The notes beneath the pieces were generated by a model. The model was not told the origin of the DNA, did no database searches, and worked only from the letters and a program-made list of their open reading frames with translations. The position numbers and the translations under genes are program-made. From Zygnema cylindricum (lineage: Eukaryota > Streptophyta > Zygnematophyceae > Zygnematales > Zygnemataceae), in NCBI GenBank assembly GCA_037447655.1, contig JBBHKE010002804.1:1-64000 (forward strand): a stretch of 64,000 nucleotides of DNA, read 5' to 3'. Below are positions 1 through 10,080 of this stretch, piece by piece (the first letter of the stretch is position 1; the number at the start of each line of letters is the position of its first letter).

Positions 1-180
1 CTGAAAATCCGACAAGTGTGTACGGGCGAATGGGCAAATGACGAAAACTCGTCAAACTATGCTTATCGCGTATATACTACTGAACTGCCCCTCAATACAA
101 AGCCGTACCGCATTCTATCTCATTGGAAGGAGTGATAGGTACGGCGAGACAATCATAAGCGCACAGATTTTAATATTTTA
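1..180. repeat. Fragment of a GTAC-rich fold-back repeat family
   Basis: The first bases (AATCCGACAAGTGTGTACGG) recur almost unchanged near 12,131 and 8,231, where they form one arm of fold-back repeats. This looks like a truncated copy entering from the left edge. No coding sequence is seen. Confidence 0.55.
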
Positions 181-545
181 TCATTGACTGTATGTGTATG
201 TAAATAATTAAATATGCATGTATTTATGTAAGTATATGTGTACATGCATGTATGTATACATGTATCTATGTATCTATGTATCTATGTATATACGTATATA
301 CGTATATATGTTTATATGTTATGTCTATATGCATATATGTATGTGTGTGTTTATGTATATAATGTATATATGTATATCGTGTTTTATGTATGCGTAGATA
401 TATGTGTATATGTATGCATGTATCGTGTTCATCGGATACATGCATATGATATATGCATATTTACATGTATTATATATATATGATGTTACATATGTGGTAT
501 ATGTATGTATCATTACATATATAAACATATGCATATGTACATAGT
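180..545. repeat. ATGT/ATAC-rich simple-sequence tract
   Basis: Degenerate runs of TATG, TATC and ATAC with period about 4 fill this stretch. Open frames here encode only Met/Tyr/Val/Cys/Ile strings and are not credible genes. A shorter similar tract lies at 19,815-19,880, at the corresponding place beside another segmental copy. Confidence 0.8.
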
Positions 546-1500
546 TTGGTATTCCATGACTATTTCTAACTCTTTTATGTAGGTGACAACACATAAAAGT
601 AATTTGTAATGTGCAAATCTTGTGTTTTGTCATCACAATTGTCCATCCATTCTCATGTTTCTTTCTAAATTGTCATATGAAGATGATTATCGTTATGGAG
701 GTGACATTGCATGTCTTGACTTCATGTCAAATTTCTATACTGCACATTTAATCAATTAATCGGCACGTGCGTATTAGTAATGTCCACCGAATTCATGGTG
801 ATCTTTACATTTGCGAGCATTTTTTTATCTTTCATTTTCTTACCTCCGGCAAGCATGTTGTAAAAACCATGATATACTGCACTAATGTGAAAAATACTTT
901 AATAAGGAAAGCACCATAGTAAACTAGGAGTACACGGGAACAAAAAACGAAAAACGAAGACGAAATTGAAAAACCGAACGCGGAAGAAAGCGAACTAGGT
1001 GGAAACATAGTACAACAAAACTAGCACACAAACAAGGGCAAGCAGACAAAGGACATTGGATAGAATAAAGCACAAAAGACAAAACCACGAAAGCACAAAA
1101 GCTCAAAAGCATAGAAGCATTAGCGAAATAGTGTACTCAAACCAACTGTAGCTAACCAAAACTAAAGAGTTAAGAAAAGCAACCCCGTAAGTTCCCCGGG
1201 CTCCGCGAAGCACCATGATAGAGTTTTGAAACACGGTGACAATCTTTAACAGCAACAGCAAATCGACCTATCCTAATATTCGACATTTAGGCACTATTAA
1301 CATCTCCAAAGCAGCGGTTTCTTGCTACAATGCCTTCAATGAGCCACTTAAGAGGGTGGCACGAGATGAGAGCGAAAAGAGGAAGAGAAGGTAGGAAACC
1401 AAGCGAGAGACTTGAAAGGAAAAGAGAAAAGAGCCAGGCGTGGGAGCTTTTGACGTGGCCTCTCTCCCGTCTCAATTAAGTGGCGGAAGAGAGAAGTAGG
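545..1500. repeat. Segmental-duplication flank, copy 1
   Basis: The stretch is related to 12,350-13,100 and to the two-part region 19,880-20,150 plus 24,395-24,700. Shared landmarks are TATTTCTAACTCTT, CATATGAAGATGAT and ACGGGAACAAAAAA. It lies downstream of the minus-strand pseudokinase genes, so it is the 3' flank of each duplicated unit. No gene is seen. Confidence 0.65.
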
Positions 1501-1522
1501 GCTACAAAAATAAGCCGAAAAC

Positions 1523-2210
1523 TAGTGTTGTGTATCGGCAGGAAATTTATCGCGATAACACCGATACCGATAGTTATCGGTTATCGAACGTTCAGGGGTC
1601 CCGGTATCTATTGGTTATCGAACGGTCAGGGGTCCCGATATACCGCTCTGAGACCAACAAATTCCTTATCATCGATAAGTACAAAACATTTTGTGCGCTA
1701 TATAATAGTACTTAATAATATATTGTATTGTCTAATTGACTGTATATAGCGTGGCGTGCCACGCATGAAAATCTGTTCCATTCTTTGTATTACGAAAGTT
1801 TAGTACGGACAGTGAAGCACACTAACGCTAACAAATTTACAATTGTAGTTTATAGTACTAAACGTTTAGTACCGCAACTACAAATTTGAATCACATGGTA
1901 ATATCTAACTTTTTTGAAAGCAAAATGAACAGAACTGTCAGACTGCCGCCATTTTATGCCGCCATTTCCTGCCACCATTTTCTGAGAATTCTGTAAGCAG
2001 TCAGCACTAATTAGAGTATAATTGCACGGTCCGTACAATTATCGGCGATAGTTATCGGTACAGGTGTTATCGCGATAAAAACCTGATATTATAGGTTTTT
2101 TATCGGCGATAACACCGGTGTCGATATATTGTGCCAATATATCGATTATCGGCAAGCCAAAAAACTGTACATATCGATTATCGGCAAAACCCTGCCGATA
2201 CACAACAATT
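1523..2210. mobile_element. hAT-like non-autonomous DNA transposon (family TGTTGTGTATCGG), copy 1
   Basis: It begins with TGTTGTGTATCGGCAGG and ends with the exact reverse complement CCTGCCGATACACAACA. Subterminal TATCG/CGATA repeats occur inside both ends. The outermost bases and flanking octamers match only partly, so the target duplication is not secure. No transposase frame is present. The AGTGTTG-type tip and internal TATCG repeats resemble other hAT-like elements in this window. Confidence 0.6.
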
Positions 2211-2454
2211 GAAAAAACAGATGAAAACCGCTAAAAAAGGATGGGCTCTGTTAGAAAGCTTTCTGGGCAATGTTGAGCCATCGAGGGTGCCTCAATTCTT
2301 GAAAAGTGCAAAGCGACAAAGGTTTTTGCTCGGCTGAATTTCTTCCAAAACTCACTTGCATGTGTTACAACACGAGGATTTTCTTTTGTCAGATGCGTGC
2401 AAGGTCTCAAATCGTAAAGAAGACAAAAAGGCCTGCTTCAGTTAAGGGCGGAAA

Positions 2455-2555
2455 TTTTGTCAAACAAAACCAAAAAAAAACAAAACAAAACCAAAAAAGC
2501 AAAACAAAAAAAACAAAAAAAAATAAATAATAAGAAATAAAAAAAAAAAAAAGAG
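2455..2555. repeat. A-rich (CAAAA)n low-complexity tract
   Basis: About 100 bases consist almost only of A with scattered C, G and T in CAAAA-like units. Lysine/asparagine/glutamine frames reading through it are artefacts. Confidence 0.85.
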
Positions 2556-2689
2556 ATTGCCAGATTAATTTGGTGAAGGCTGGGAACCATTTATTCCCAA
2601 AATCATCTTTCCCTCCCTCTGCTTCAAAGGAGACCAGCTGGCCATTTTTTTTATTGGAGGCAATTGGCATTGGAAGGTTATTCAGTCAA

Positions 2690-3960
2690 AATTCATTGCA
2701 CATCATAATTCCATGGAAAAAGACATCATAATTTCATGGAAAGAAACTCCATAATTTCATAAAAACAAAAAAACTTCCACTCAATTCTCCTCGCATATGA
2801 CTGATACTTCTGTAAAAAAACAGAGTTTACTTTAGAACAAGCTTGAGGATCTGAAACCTATAAGCAGATAGAGCTACTGAACTTGTATGACATGTGAGAC
2901 TAAAACAAATGGGAAATGAGAAAATATCACATCTGTAATAAAAAAGTGTAAAAAAAGTGTAATAAAAACTTGGGAAGGGTAATTAAATCCCTTTGAGCAC
3001 CAAATGATCAAATGACTCCTAATCCCAGCAAGTTAGCAAACCATCCTGGACTAATATATACAGCCTTTAGGGTTTTTCTAGCGGTTTTTTAGGGTTCAGC
3101 ATTCACCTCAGACACTCCTATCCTAAAATTCGTAGAAACGAGAAATTCTTTGCCTTTTTGTATCGATAATGACTTTGATGATCATGGATAAGTACCTAGG
3201 TGACTAACACCCTCACTGATTACGAAAAGGCTTATTGTTTCAAAAACAAAAAGAAAATCCATGTTCAGAAACAACTTTCTGGTCTACAATTTTCATTATT
3301 GGCCTAACATTGCTTTTATCATAAAGGAGAAAAAAGGTGAAAGCCCAAACAATACAAAAAGACACCATTTGGGAGATTAATGTTTCAACGTGCGGATGAT
3401 ATGATCACAAAGTACTAAGTTGCAAAATAAGAGGCAGTATGGTACAGAAAAGGATAAAAAAATGATTTTTTGAGGGTCGATCAGCTGTAAAGAATGATAA
3501 TGAAAAGAATGCTATGCAAAGAATGTTAGGTATACACGTTAGCTACTTTGTTGTACAATTTGTTTCCTGTTCCTGATTTCTCTTTTTGTAATCATTTTGC
3601 TTGCAGTTCCAACTCTAAAAAAAGGACTAAAGACTATATACACATCACAAGAGTATTTGGAAGTTGCACCAAATTTGGCTAACAAAAATGAAATGACAAA
3701 CGAATTACGAACAAAGAACAACAAAATCCTAACCGGTGTATACCTATGGAATGAAGCTGTTTTGTACCTTTTGGATTCCAGGACAAAAAGAGCAAATGTG
3801 CGCCTACCGAATCAAGAAAACGAATTGTGAACTATTTTACACGATCGGACGTGAGAAGGGCGATTTTGGTTAGGTGAAATTTAACTTCGGTTTAAAAAAG
3901 CAGTTGAAAAGCTACAACTCCAGCCAGTCTTCCAGTGAAACACCGGCAAAATCTTCTTTC
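2690..3960. other. Gene-free 3' flank of pseudokinase gene A
   Basis: No convincing gene is seen. Blocks such as CAGACACTCCTATCC, GGTGACTAACACCC and TTATTGTTTCA recur at about 25,010-25,150 downstream of gene D, so this is shared segmental-duplication flank. Short frames here show no domain features. Confidence 0.6.
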
Positions 3961-3962
3961 TG

Positions 3963-6145
3963 TTATTTAGTGAAACCAGGTTTCAGCTCCAACATTGGTA
4001 GTTTAAAGCCGTACTTTGTCTGAAGCTCGTCCGCTTTCTCGTCTAATGCCTTGGCCTCGTTCGCCAATGATGCCACCTTCTCCATGTCGTACTTATTTAA
4101 CGGGGTCGCTATTTTCCCTCTCTTTTCCAAAGACACAGACCGCAGACTCTCACAATGAGTCATGGCCAATTTTCTCTCTTCCTCAAATGCTGTCTCCAAA
4201 TCCACAACCATTTTTTCGTTTCTTGTTATATCTTTATCCACTGCATTCAGCTTTTTTTGGAGTTCAGCCTCCTCTGATCTCTCTTCCTTCATGGTATTCC
4301 CCAAAAGCTTCATATCATCGCAAAGAAAGGTGAAATCCTTTTGTGAGTTCGCCGCTATCAATATTTCTTGATGTAATTCTAACAGCTTTGCTTTTGACTT
4401 TCCAGCGCGCTCCTGAACAACCTTCAAATCCTGATGAAGCTTCTCCTGTTCGGCAACTAGTATCTGGAAAACCAAAAGCAAAGGATTTATATATTATTTT
4501 CAGAATTGAATTTATTTCATACCGGATAGCTTACCCAGGTAATGAAATGTGTTACACGACCAAATGAATCCCATGGAACACCAAAAAAGACACTCAACCT
4601 CCTCGCAAGAAGACAGGCAAATGTCGACAAAAAATAATTTAAACCGTCAATATGAAGACATGAAGGTTTTCCTCGCCCAAAATAACAATTATTAAATCTT
4701 TACTCCTGCTTGCTGATGAATGCAACAAATAAAATCGTACCTCCAGCTTGGCATCCAATCCGGTAAGTTGCTCCAAATTAGGTTGTCTCCATTTGTTAAG
4801 TTTTCTTTCCTGTGAGGTCAAAAGGCAAACATTTCAGATTCTCCAGACTCAAGGAAATCAGAGGAGCCATGAATTCTAATTTAACTGCCCAGCATCATCT
4901 TTGGGGAGGAGGAGGGGGAGGGGGAGGGGGAGGGAGGGGGAGGGAGGGGGAGAGGGGGAGAGGGGGAGAGGGGGAGAGGGGGAGAGGGGGAGAGGGGGAG
5001 AGGGGGAGAGGGGGAGAGGGGGAGAGGGGGAGAGGGGGAGAGGGGGAGAGGGGGAGAGGGGGAGAGAGGGGGAGAGGGGGAGGGGGAGAGGGGGAGAGGG
5101 GGAGAGGGGGAGAGGGGGAGAGGGGGAGAGGGAGAGAGGGAGAGAGGGGGAGAGGGAGAGAGGGGGAGAGGGGGAGAGGGGGAGAGGGGGAGAGGGGGAG
5201 AGGGGAGAGGGGGAGAGGGGGAGAGGGGGAGAGGGGGAGAGGGGGAGAGGGGGAGAGGGGAGAGGGGGGGAGAGGGGGAGAGGGGGAGAGGGGGAGAGGG
5301 GGAGAGGGGGAGAGGGGGAGAGGGGGAGAGGGGGGGAGAGGGGGAGAGAGGGAGAGGGAGAGGGAGAGGGAGAGGGAGAGGGAGAGAGAGGGAGAGAGAG
5401 GGAGAGAGAGGGAGATAGAGAGAGAGAGAGAGAGAGAGAAGAGAGACCTCACCTGCTTCACTGCCATTTCACTGATGCGGTCGGTCTCATTTACTACTTT
5501 CTCCATGGATGTGACATCCCCACTCAAACACTCAGCAGTGAGTCTAGTGAGTTCGTCAATCACAACCTTCGGCCATTCTTTCACACGAGGGTCAAGATTC
5601 GTTTTCAGTTCAGCTTGTGAGGTAATAAGATACAATGGTCCCACCAGCATTTCTCTTAGAATCATGCCAAATTGGTACCACATAAACAAGCATGCTGCAG
5701 GGGCTGGAGGGTAAACAACCATTGTATTGTCGTTGTCATCAAAAGTTATCATTTCGGAGTCTGTCAGCACAGCAAAACCTCCTCTACTAAGGTACAACAC
5801 TGCATGTGCTAACTCGTTTGCTATCCGACAACAATCTTGCCATCCCAAACCTCGTTCGATCCTATCCTTTAAGCTCCCTCCCTCTCCTCCCTCCACCACA
5901 ATGATTCTACTGTCGCGACACCAGCCTTTGACCTTTGCCACGTAGGGATGACTGAGACTTAGCATCTTCCGTGCGGCATCGGTCACATCGAGATAAGGCT
6001 CCACAATAAGGACCACAACTGGAGCTCCCTCGAACGTCCCCTTGTATCCATTCCACAAAGAAGGACTGGCCCTTTTAAAGGGATAGTGGAGATCGTTCAC
6101 TTGTTTGAGTGAAAGTGTACGGAGGTCTTTGAGGCTATCTTCCAT
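3963..6145 (-). CDS. Pseudokinase-coiled-coil protein A (three exons)
   Basis: Exon 1 is 6,145-5,453 (231 codons), exon 2 is 4,809-4,741 (23 codons) and exon 3 is 4,463-3,963 (166 codons plus stop), about 420 residues. Introns are phase 0 with CAG|GTGAGG, CTGGAG|GTACG and CCAG acceptors. Exon 1 keeps kinase-fold landmarks: a GAPVVVL strand, [43 protein letters not shown] and a C-terminal [13 protein letters not shown] helix. The HRD and DFG motifs are absent and the beta-3 lysine position is E, so it should be catalytically dead. Exon 3 is a Lys/Glu/Leu-rich coiled coil. The MHVGPTTV start of its paralogs is changed here (ADVGPTTV), so translation is placed at the next methionine; an upstream ATG at 6,289 is open but not conserved. 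Function is unknown; a scaffold or regulator role is inference. Confidence 0.65.
4840..4905 (-). other. Conserved block in intron 1 of gene A (possible cassette exon)
   Basis: A roughly 60-90 bp segment just upstream of exon 2 is nearly identical in A, B, C and D, as conserved as the exons. In B and C it reads open into exon 2 ([19 protein letters not shown]). In A an extra A creates an early stop and in D the frame shifts. It may be a cassette exon, an intronic splicing element, or simply recent duplication. Confidence 0.4.
4907..5440. repeat. 8-bp (GAGGGGGA)n minisatellite in intron 1 of gene A
   Basis: About 530 bp are built from AGAGGGGG octamers, grading into GAGGGA hexamers and then GA dinucleotides at the right end. 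On the coding strand this is a CT-rich tract starting a few bases after the CAG|GTGAGG splice donor at 5,453. The period of 8 gives repetitive Gly/Arg/Glu and Ser/Pro/Leu frames on both strands that are not genes. Confidence 0.95.
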
Positions 6146-6822
6146 CTGCACAGTGGTGGGCCCCACGTCAGCTGGTAGGAAGGGGGATGGGGAAGGGATG
6201 GGGAGGGGCCATATTTTATTAAAGCATACGAAAATAAAATTTAGCTTTAGCCAGGATTCGGTTTGAATTTTAAATTGACGCTTTGACATCTATCGCATTT
6301 GTTTCAAGACCGAACTGAATCTGAACTTCCATTTGCAAATATTTTGTGTACGGCAACCACATTTTAAACATAATTGTTACTCTACAAACCAAAGGAGAGG
6401 GAGAGCGAGAGGGATAAAGAAAAGATAAGGATTTCTCTCCCTCCCCTCCCTCCCTCCCTCCCTCCCTTCCTTCCCTCACTTCTTTGGATAGCAGTGCACC
6501 AAAACGATGCAAATAGCATAGGTCTAATAAACCCTAAATCCCAATATATTTTATTAAATATCTTAAGAAACGTCATTCTTTCTTGTTTGTTGATTTGAAA
6601 CGAAGAATTAAAAAGAGGGATAAAACAAAGGAAAACTGCCTTTATTGTTTTTTTTCGGTCGTAAAATGGAGTGAGCTTTGAACAGTTTGGAGAACATCGG
6701 CAATTTGGAATGGTTTAAAAACAAAAAACAAAAAAACAATTCCAAAAAAAAACAACAGCTCATGGTAAAACTAAAGTGAATGCATGTTTCCCTGAAAATC
6801 AGTAGATCCCATCATTTTGGAG

Positions 6823-6856
<34 letters not shown>

Positions 6857-7304
6857 CATCAAGCACCGGATTTTAAGCCCCCCCCCCCCCTGTGGAGCCT
6901 CATAGGGGGCTGCCCGTCAGGGCGACAGAACAAGGTGAGAGAAGGAGGGGGCGGGGGGGGAGGGGGGGGGAGGGCGGGGAGAGGGGGAGAGGATAGGAAA
7001 GGAGCCTGAAGGATAGGCTAGCGGGTGGATTGTTGCCCCTAGTCATTGTCTCCTTAAGCTACACTATTACTGGGCCCACACGGAGAGGGAAGGAGGGAAG
7101 GGGAGAAGGGGGGGAAGGGAGGGAAATTTTTTTTCTTCTTTTTTCTTCAGAAAATACTTGACTACTGAGAACAACAAAGTGTTGACAAGGGGCGAGAGAG
7201 AGGGAATGTGAGAGGAGGGGAGAGAGAGGGAGAGGAAGAGTGTGGGGGGGGGGGGGAGGGGAAGGAGAAGGAGAGTGGGGGGGTGGATAGAGAGAGGAAA
7301 AGAG

Positions 7305-7470
7305 GACCTCCATTATGTCCCCTTTCATAATGCTTGCATGTAACTTAGTGGACAATTACATACATCTTCCACATTCAGTTATTAAAACTCCCTTCCCTTT
7401 CTATTTTTACCTCTATGCTATGGGCCTCAAGATCCAGGGAGACCCATAGTCCATGGATTTAAGTTTCCTG
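7305..7470. repeat. Inverted repeat, left arm
   Basis: The sequence from GGACCTCCATTATG through the CTATTTTTACCTCTATG stretch reappears reverse-complemented at about 9,300-9,465. The two arms are about 1.9 kb apart. Confidence 0.6.
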
Positions 7471-7754
7471 TACTTTACGGAAAACTATGGACTAATTTTA
7501 TTTATTTTTTAAGTAAAAAATAAACAAATTAAAAAAATTATGGACTTGATTTTTGGACTTTCATGCAATTTGTTTCACTGAAAAGAAAAATCAAACGGTT
7601 TTGTTAGGGTTTTAATAGCCTTATTTTATAAATTCACAAGGCGCAGACTTAAAGGTGCCAAAAAACCTCTAAGATTCAAAACAAACAACTGTTAAATTGA
7701 CGAAATTTATGTTCCAAAAGTACATACCCGGAAATTGCGGAGGCTTATCGGGGC

Positions 7755-7945
7755 ACTTGAGCGTCTTAGCCAGAGTTAAGCTCATGAGAACATGCTCTAA
7801 CTGGTGAAAAGTCAGGGAAAAGAGACAGCGAAGGGGAAGGGAGGGAAGGGAGGGAGAGAGGAGAAAAGAAGAGTGCGAAAAGGAGAGGGAAAAGAAGAGG
7901 GGGAGAAGGGAGAAGATTAGTTGTTCGAGAAAAAAGGGAGCAAGT
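7755..7945. repeat. Direct repeat, copy 1
   Basis: The block containing GAACATGCTCTAACTGG and GGGAAAAGAGACAG is repeated in the same orientation at about 9,635-9,830. Both copies continue into purine-rich sequence. No coding potential. Confidence 0.6.
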
Positions 7946-8086
7946 AGACAGTACAAATGAGTAGACAGTACAAACGGCCAGTACTAGCCGTACTGTACCG
8001 TACCGTACTCTATCTCTGCAGCGACACAAATCGTAAGCGACCAAATTTGACCAGTACAGACTAAGTTTCTTACGAGTTCGCCCGGG

Positions 8087-8412
8087 GTCCGTGTATCGCT
8101 ATTAGTGTTACTATTTTTTTCGCAACTGGAAACATATTTTCTCCATAAGCACTTGTCCGATTTTTACATGGAGACCGCCAATCGGAAGGTGGGAGTCTTA
8201 GCTTTCAATCGCGACGGTAAGATCTTTAATCCGACAATTGTGTACGGAGAAAAGTTGCTTTTTAGTGGCAAAAATTTGAGAAAAACATTAACACTAAATA
8301 GCGATACTATGGGAAAGTGGTTTCACAGCATTTCTTTAACAGGATGTACAACCGATAGAAGTTACACGATATTACACAGGGTCGATTAGCTACAGGACAC
8401 CGTGTATCGCTA
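8087..8412. repeat. Fold-back repeat, uninterrupted copy
   Basis: The left arm (CGCTATTAGTGTTACTATTT ... ACTTGTCCGATT) pairs with the right arm (AATCCGACAATTGTG ... ACATTAACACTAAATAGCG). The loop contains GACCGCCAATCGGAAG and TTTCAATCG. The copy at 11,405-12,205 has the same layout but with a MITE in the loop, so this is its empty-site counterpart. Confidence 0.65.
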
Positions 8413-9077
8413 ATAGTGTTTGGGTCAGAAGGTCGCAAACGGTTAACCGAAACCGTAACCGACCGTTAACCGACCACCCGCGTCGGATCCGGAACGGATT
8501 CGGGCGGGTGATTTACGAAAAACAAATAAAATCGGTTACGGTCGGGTAAGCAAAAAACGAAAAAAATTGAAGGCTTTGTAATGTCAATGCTATCCAACAT
8601 TACTGTACTTTGTAATCTTGGTATCGTGGAAGGTATAAGGGTACGTCCCCAGTAGTAAAGTATCTACTTTTCTCGTTTCTTTTTGCCCTCAAATTCAGGG
8701 AACTTTGACAAAAACTTTAGCCATACGAGAAAATCATTTTTACCAAAGTAGAGTGAACGTCAATTCATACTTTGGATGTATGGCGTGCGTGTTTGTCGTT
8801 ATGTGAACGCATGTTGCCGTTTTCCCTTTTTTGACCCCCGAGCAAAAGAATCCAGCCCAAATAAAAATTCATCCAAAATCACCTCGAAAGGGTGCTTTTA
8901 GTTTAAATACCGCCCAAACAGCGTATGAAAAACGAACCACGCACGGGCCACAAGCGTGGTAAAATTTTAGGACGAGGGAGAGTCCTCGCTATTTTTCTCC
9001 GTGCACGTCACGCGGATGTACGGAAAAAATTTGCAGGGGTCTCGGACCTCCACTTTCATTCATGGGGTCCTTTGCAA

Positions 9078-9083
<6 letters not shown>
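8413..9083. other. Gene-free spacer
   Basis: It contains a CG-rich stretch of alternating CGGTTA/TAACCG motifs (8,440-8,550) that can form small hairpins, then unique sequence. No gene is seen. Confidence 0.5.
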
Positions 9084-9122
<39 letters not shown>

Positions 9123-9165
9123 TCTCTCTCCTGCTCTCTCTCTCGCTCTCTCTCCCGCTCCCTCA
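9084..9165. repeat. (TC)n microsatellite
   Basis: About 80 bases of TC dinucleotides, interrupted late by CCCTC and CGC. Ser/Leu and Arg/Glu frames through it are artefacts. Confidence 0.95.
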
Positions 9166-9299
9166 ACCCTAACAAAACATCAATTTTCCGATATTGTGAA
9201 ACAAACCGCATGAAAGTCCATAAATCGAGTCCATAATTTATTTTACTTTTCTTTAGTTTTTTTTTTAGTCCATAATTTTCCATAAAATACAAGAAACTA

Positions 9300-9465
9300 A
9301 ACCCTGGACTATGGGTCAACCCCTCCTTGGACCGCGTGGCCCATAACATAGAGGTGAAAATAGAAAAATAAAGGGAGTTGAAATAACTAAGTGTGGAAGA
9401 GGGATGTAATTGGCCACTAAGTTATATGCAAGCATTATGAAAGGAGACATAATGGAGGTCCTTTT
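9300..9465. repeat. Inverted repeat, right arm
   Basis: Reverse complement of 7,305-7,470, including CATAATGGAGGTCC and TAGAGGTGAAAATAG. Confidence 0.6.
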
Positions 9466-9634
9466 TTCCTCTTCGTGTCCACCTCCCCCACTCTCATTCT
9501 CTCCCCCCCTCCCTCGTCCCCCCTCCTCTTCTGTCAACACTTCGTTCTTGTTAGTGGTAATTTATTTCTCTTAAGAAAAAAAAAAAAAAATCATTATCCC
9601 TCTTAAAATCCGGAGCCTGATGCTCTTGCCACTA

Positions 9635-9830
9635 GAGCGTCTCAGCCAGAGTTAAGTTCATGAGAACATGCTCTATTTGGTGAAAAGGTAGGGAAAAGAG
9701 ACAGTGAAGGGGAAGGGAGGGCAAGGAGAGAGGGAAAACGAGGAGTGCAAAAAAGAGGGAGATAACAACAGGGAGAGAAGGGAGAAAATCAGTTGTTCGA
9801 CAAAAAAAGGAGCGAACAGCGGGTCAGGGA
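9635..9830. repeat. Direct repeat, copy 2
   Basis: Same-orientation partner of 7,755-7,945, sharing GAGTTAAGTTCATGAGAAC and AAGGGGAAGGGAGG. Confidence 0.6.
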
Positions 9831-9859
9831 GAAGGCCTGTCCAAATTCTTTATATATGT

Positions 9860-9995
9860 ACGAATTGTACGGACAAAAATTCATTAACGATTTTTTATGA
9901 TTTTTTCAAATCGACCTCTGCGATTTATTCCTATTATTCGCGCGTTTGAATCGTGTGTAAAATGCGTTTTGAACAACTATGCTACGCTGTTACAA
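9860..9995. repeat. Block shared with the hAT-like element at 18.7-19.8 kb
   Basis: AATTGTACGGACA, TTTTTTCAAATCGA and AATGCGTTTTGAACAACTAT occur here and, in the same order, at 19,530-19,641. It is probably a fragment of the same transposon family. Confidence 0.6.
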
Positions 9996-10080
9996 ATGTT
10001 TCGTTCTGACTTTCCGTTTGAAGATTTTTTACATATTAAGCATATACGCATGGTTTCTTTTTCATTTCTATACACATAGA

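Larger units (their letters stand above)
6180..8050. other. Upstream region of gene A with purine-rich tracts
   Basis: No gene is seen. Tracts include GGAGAGGGAGAG near 6,393, (CCCT)n near 6,440-6,475, (GA)n at 6,822-6,855, poly-C at 6,880-6,892 and G-rich runs at 6,945-7,280. The blocks CTGAACTTCCATTTG and AGTCATTGTCTCCTTAAGC recur upstream of gene E (29,435 and 29,918), so the genes were duplicated with their 5' flanks. A lacks the TTTTTGCAAAGT leader block found before B, C, D and E. Confidence 0.6.

Noticed and set aside
238-636. Tyr/Cys/Met-rich frames on both strands
   Set aside because: They follow the ATGT/ATAC simple sequence and have no domain or conserved partner.
4812-5714. 300-residue Gly/Arg/Glu-rich frame on plus and matching Ser/Pro/Leu frame on minus
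   Set aside because: Both simply read through the 8-bp minisatellite in intron 1 of gene A.
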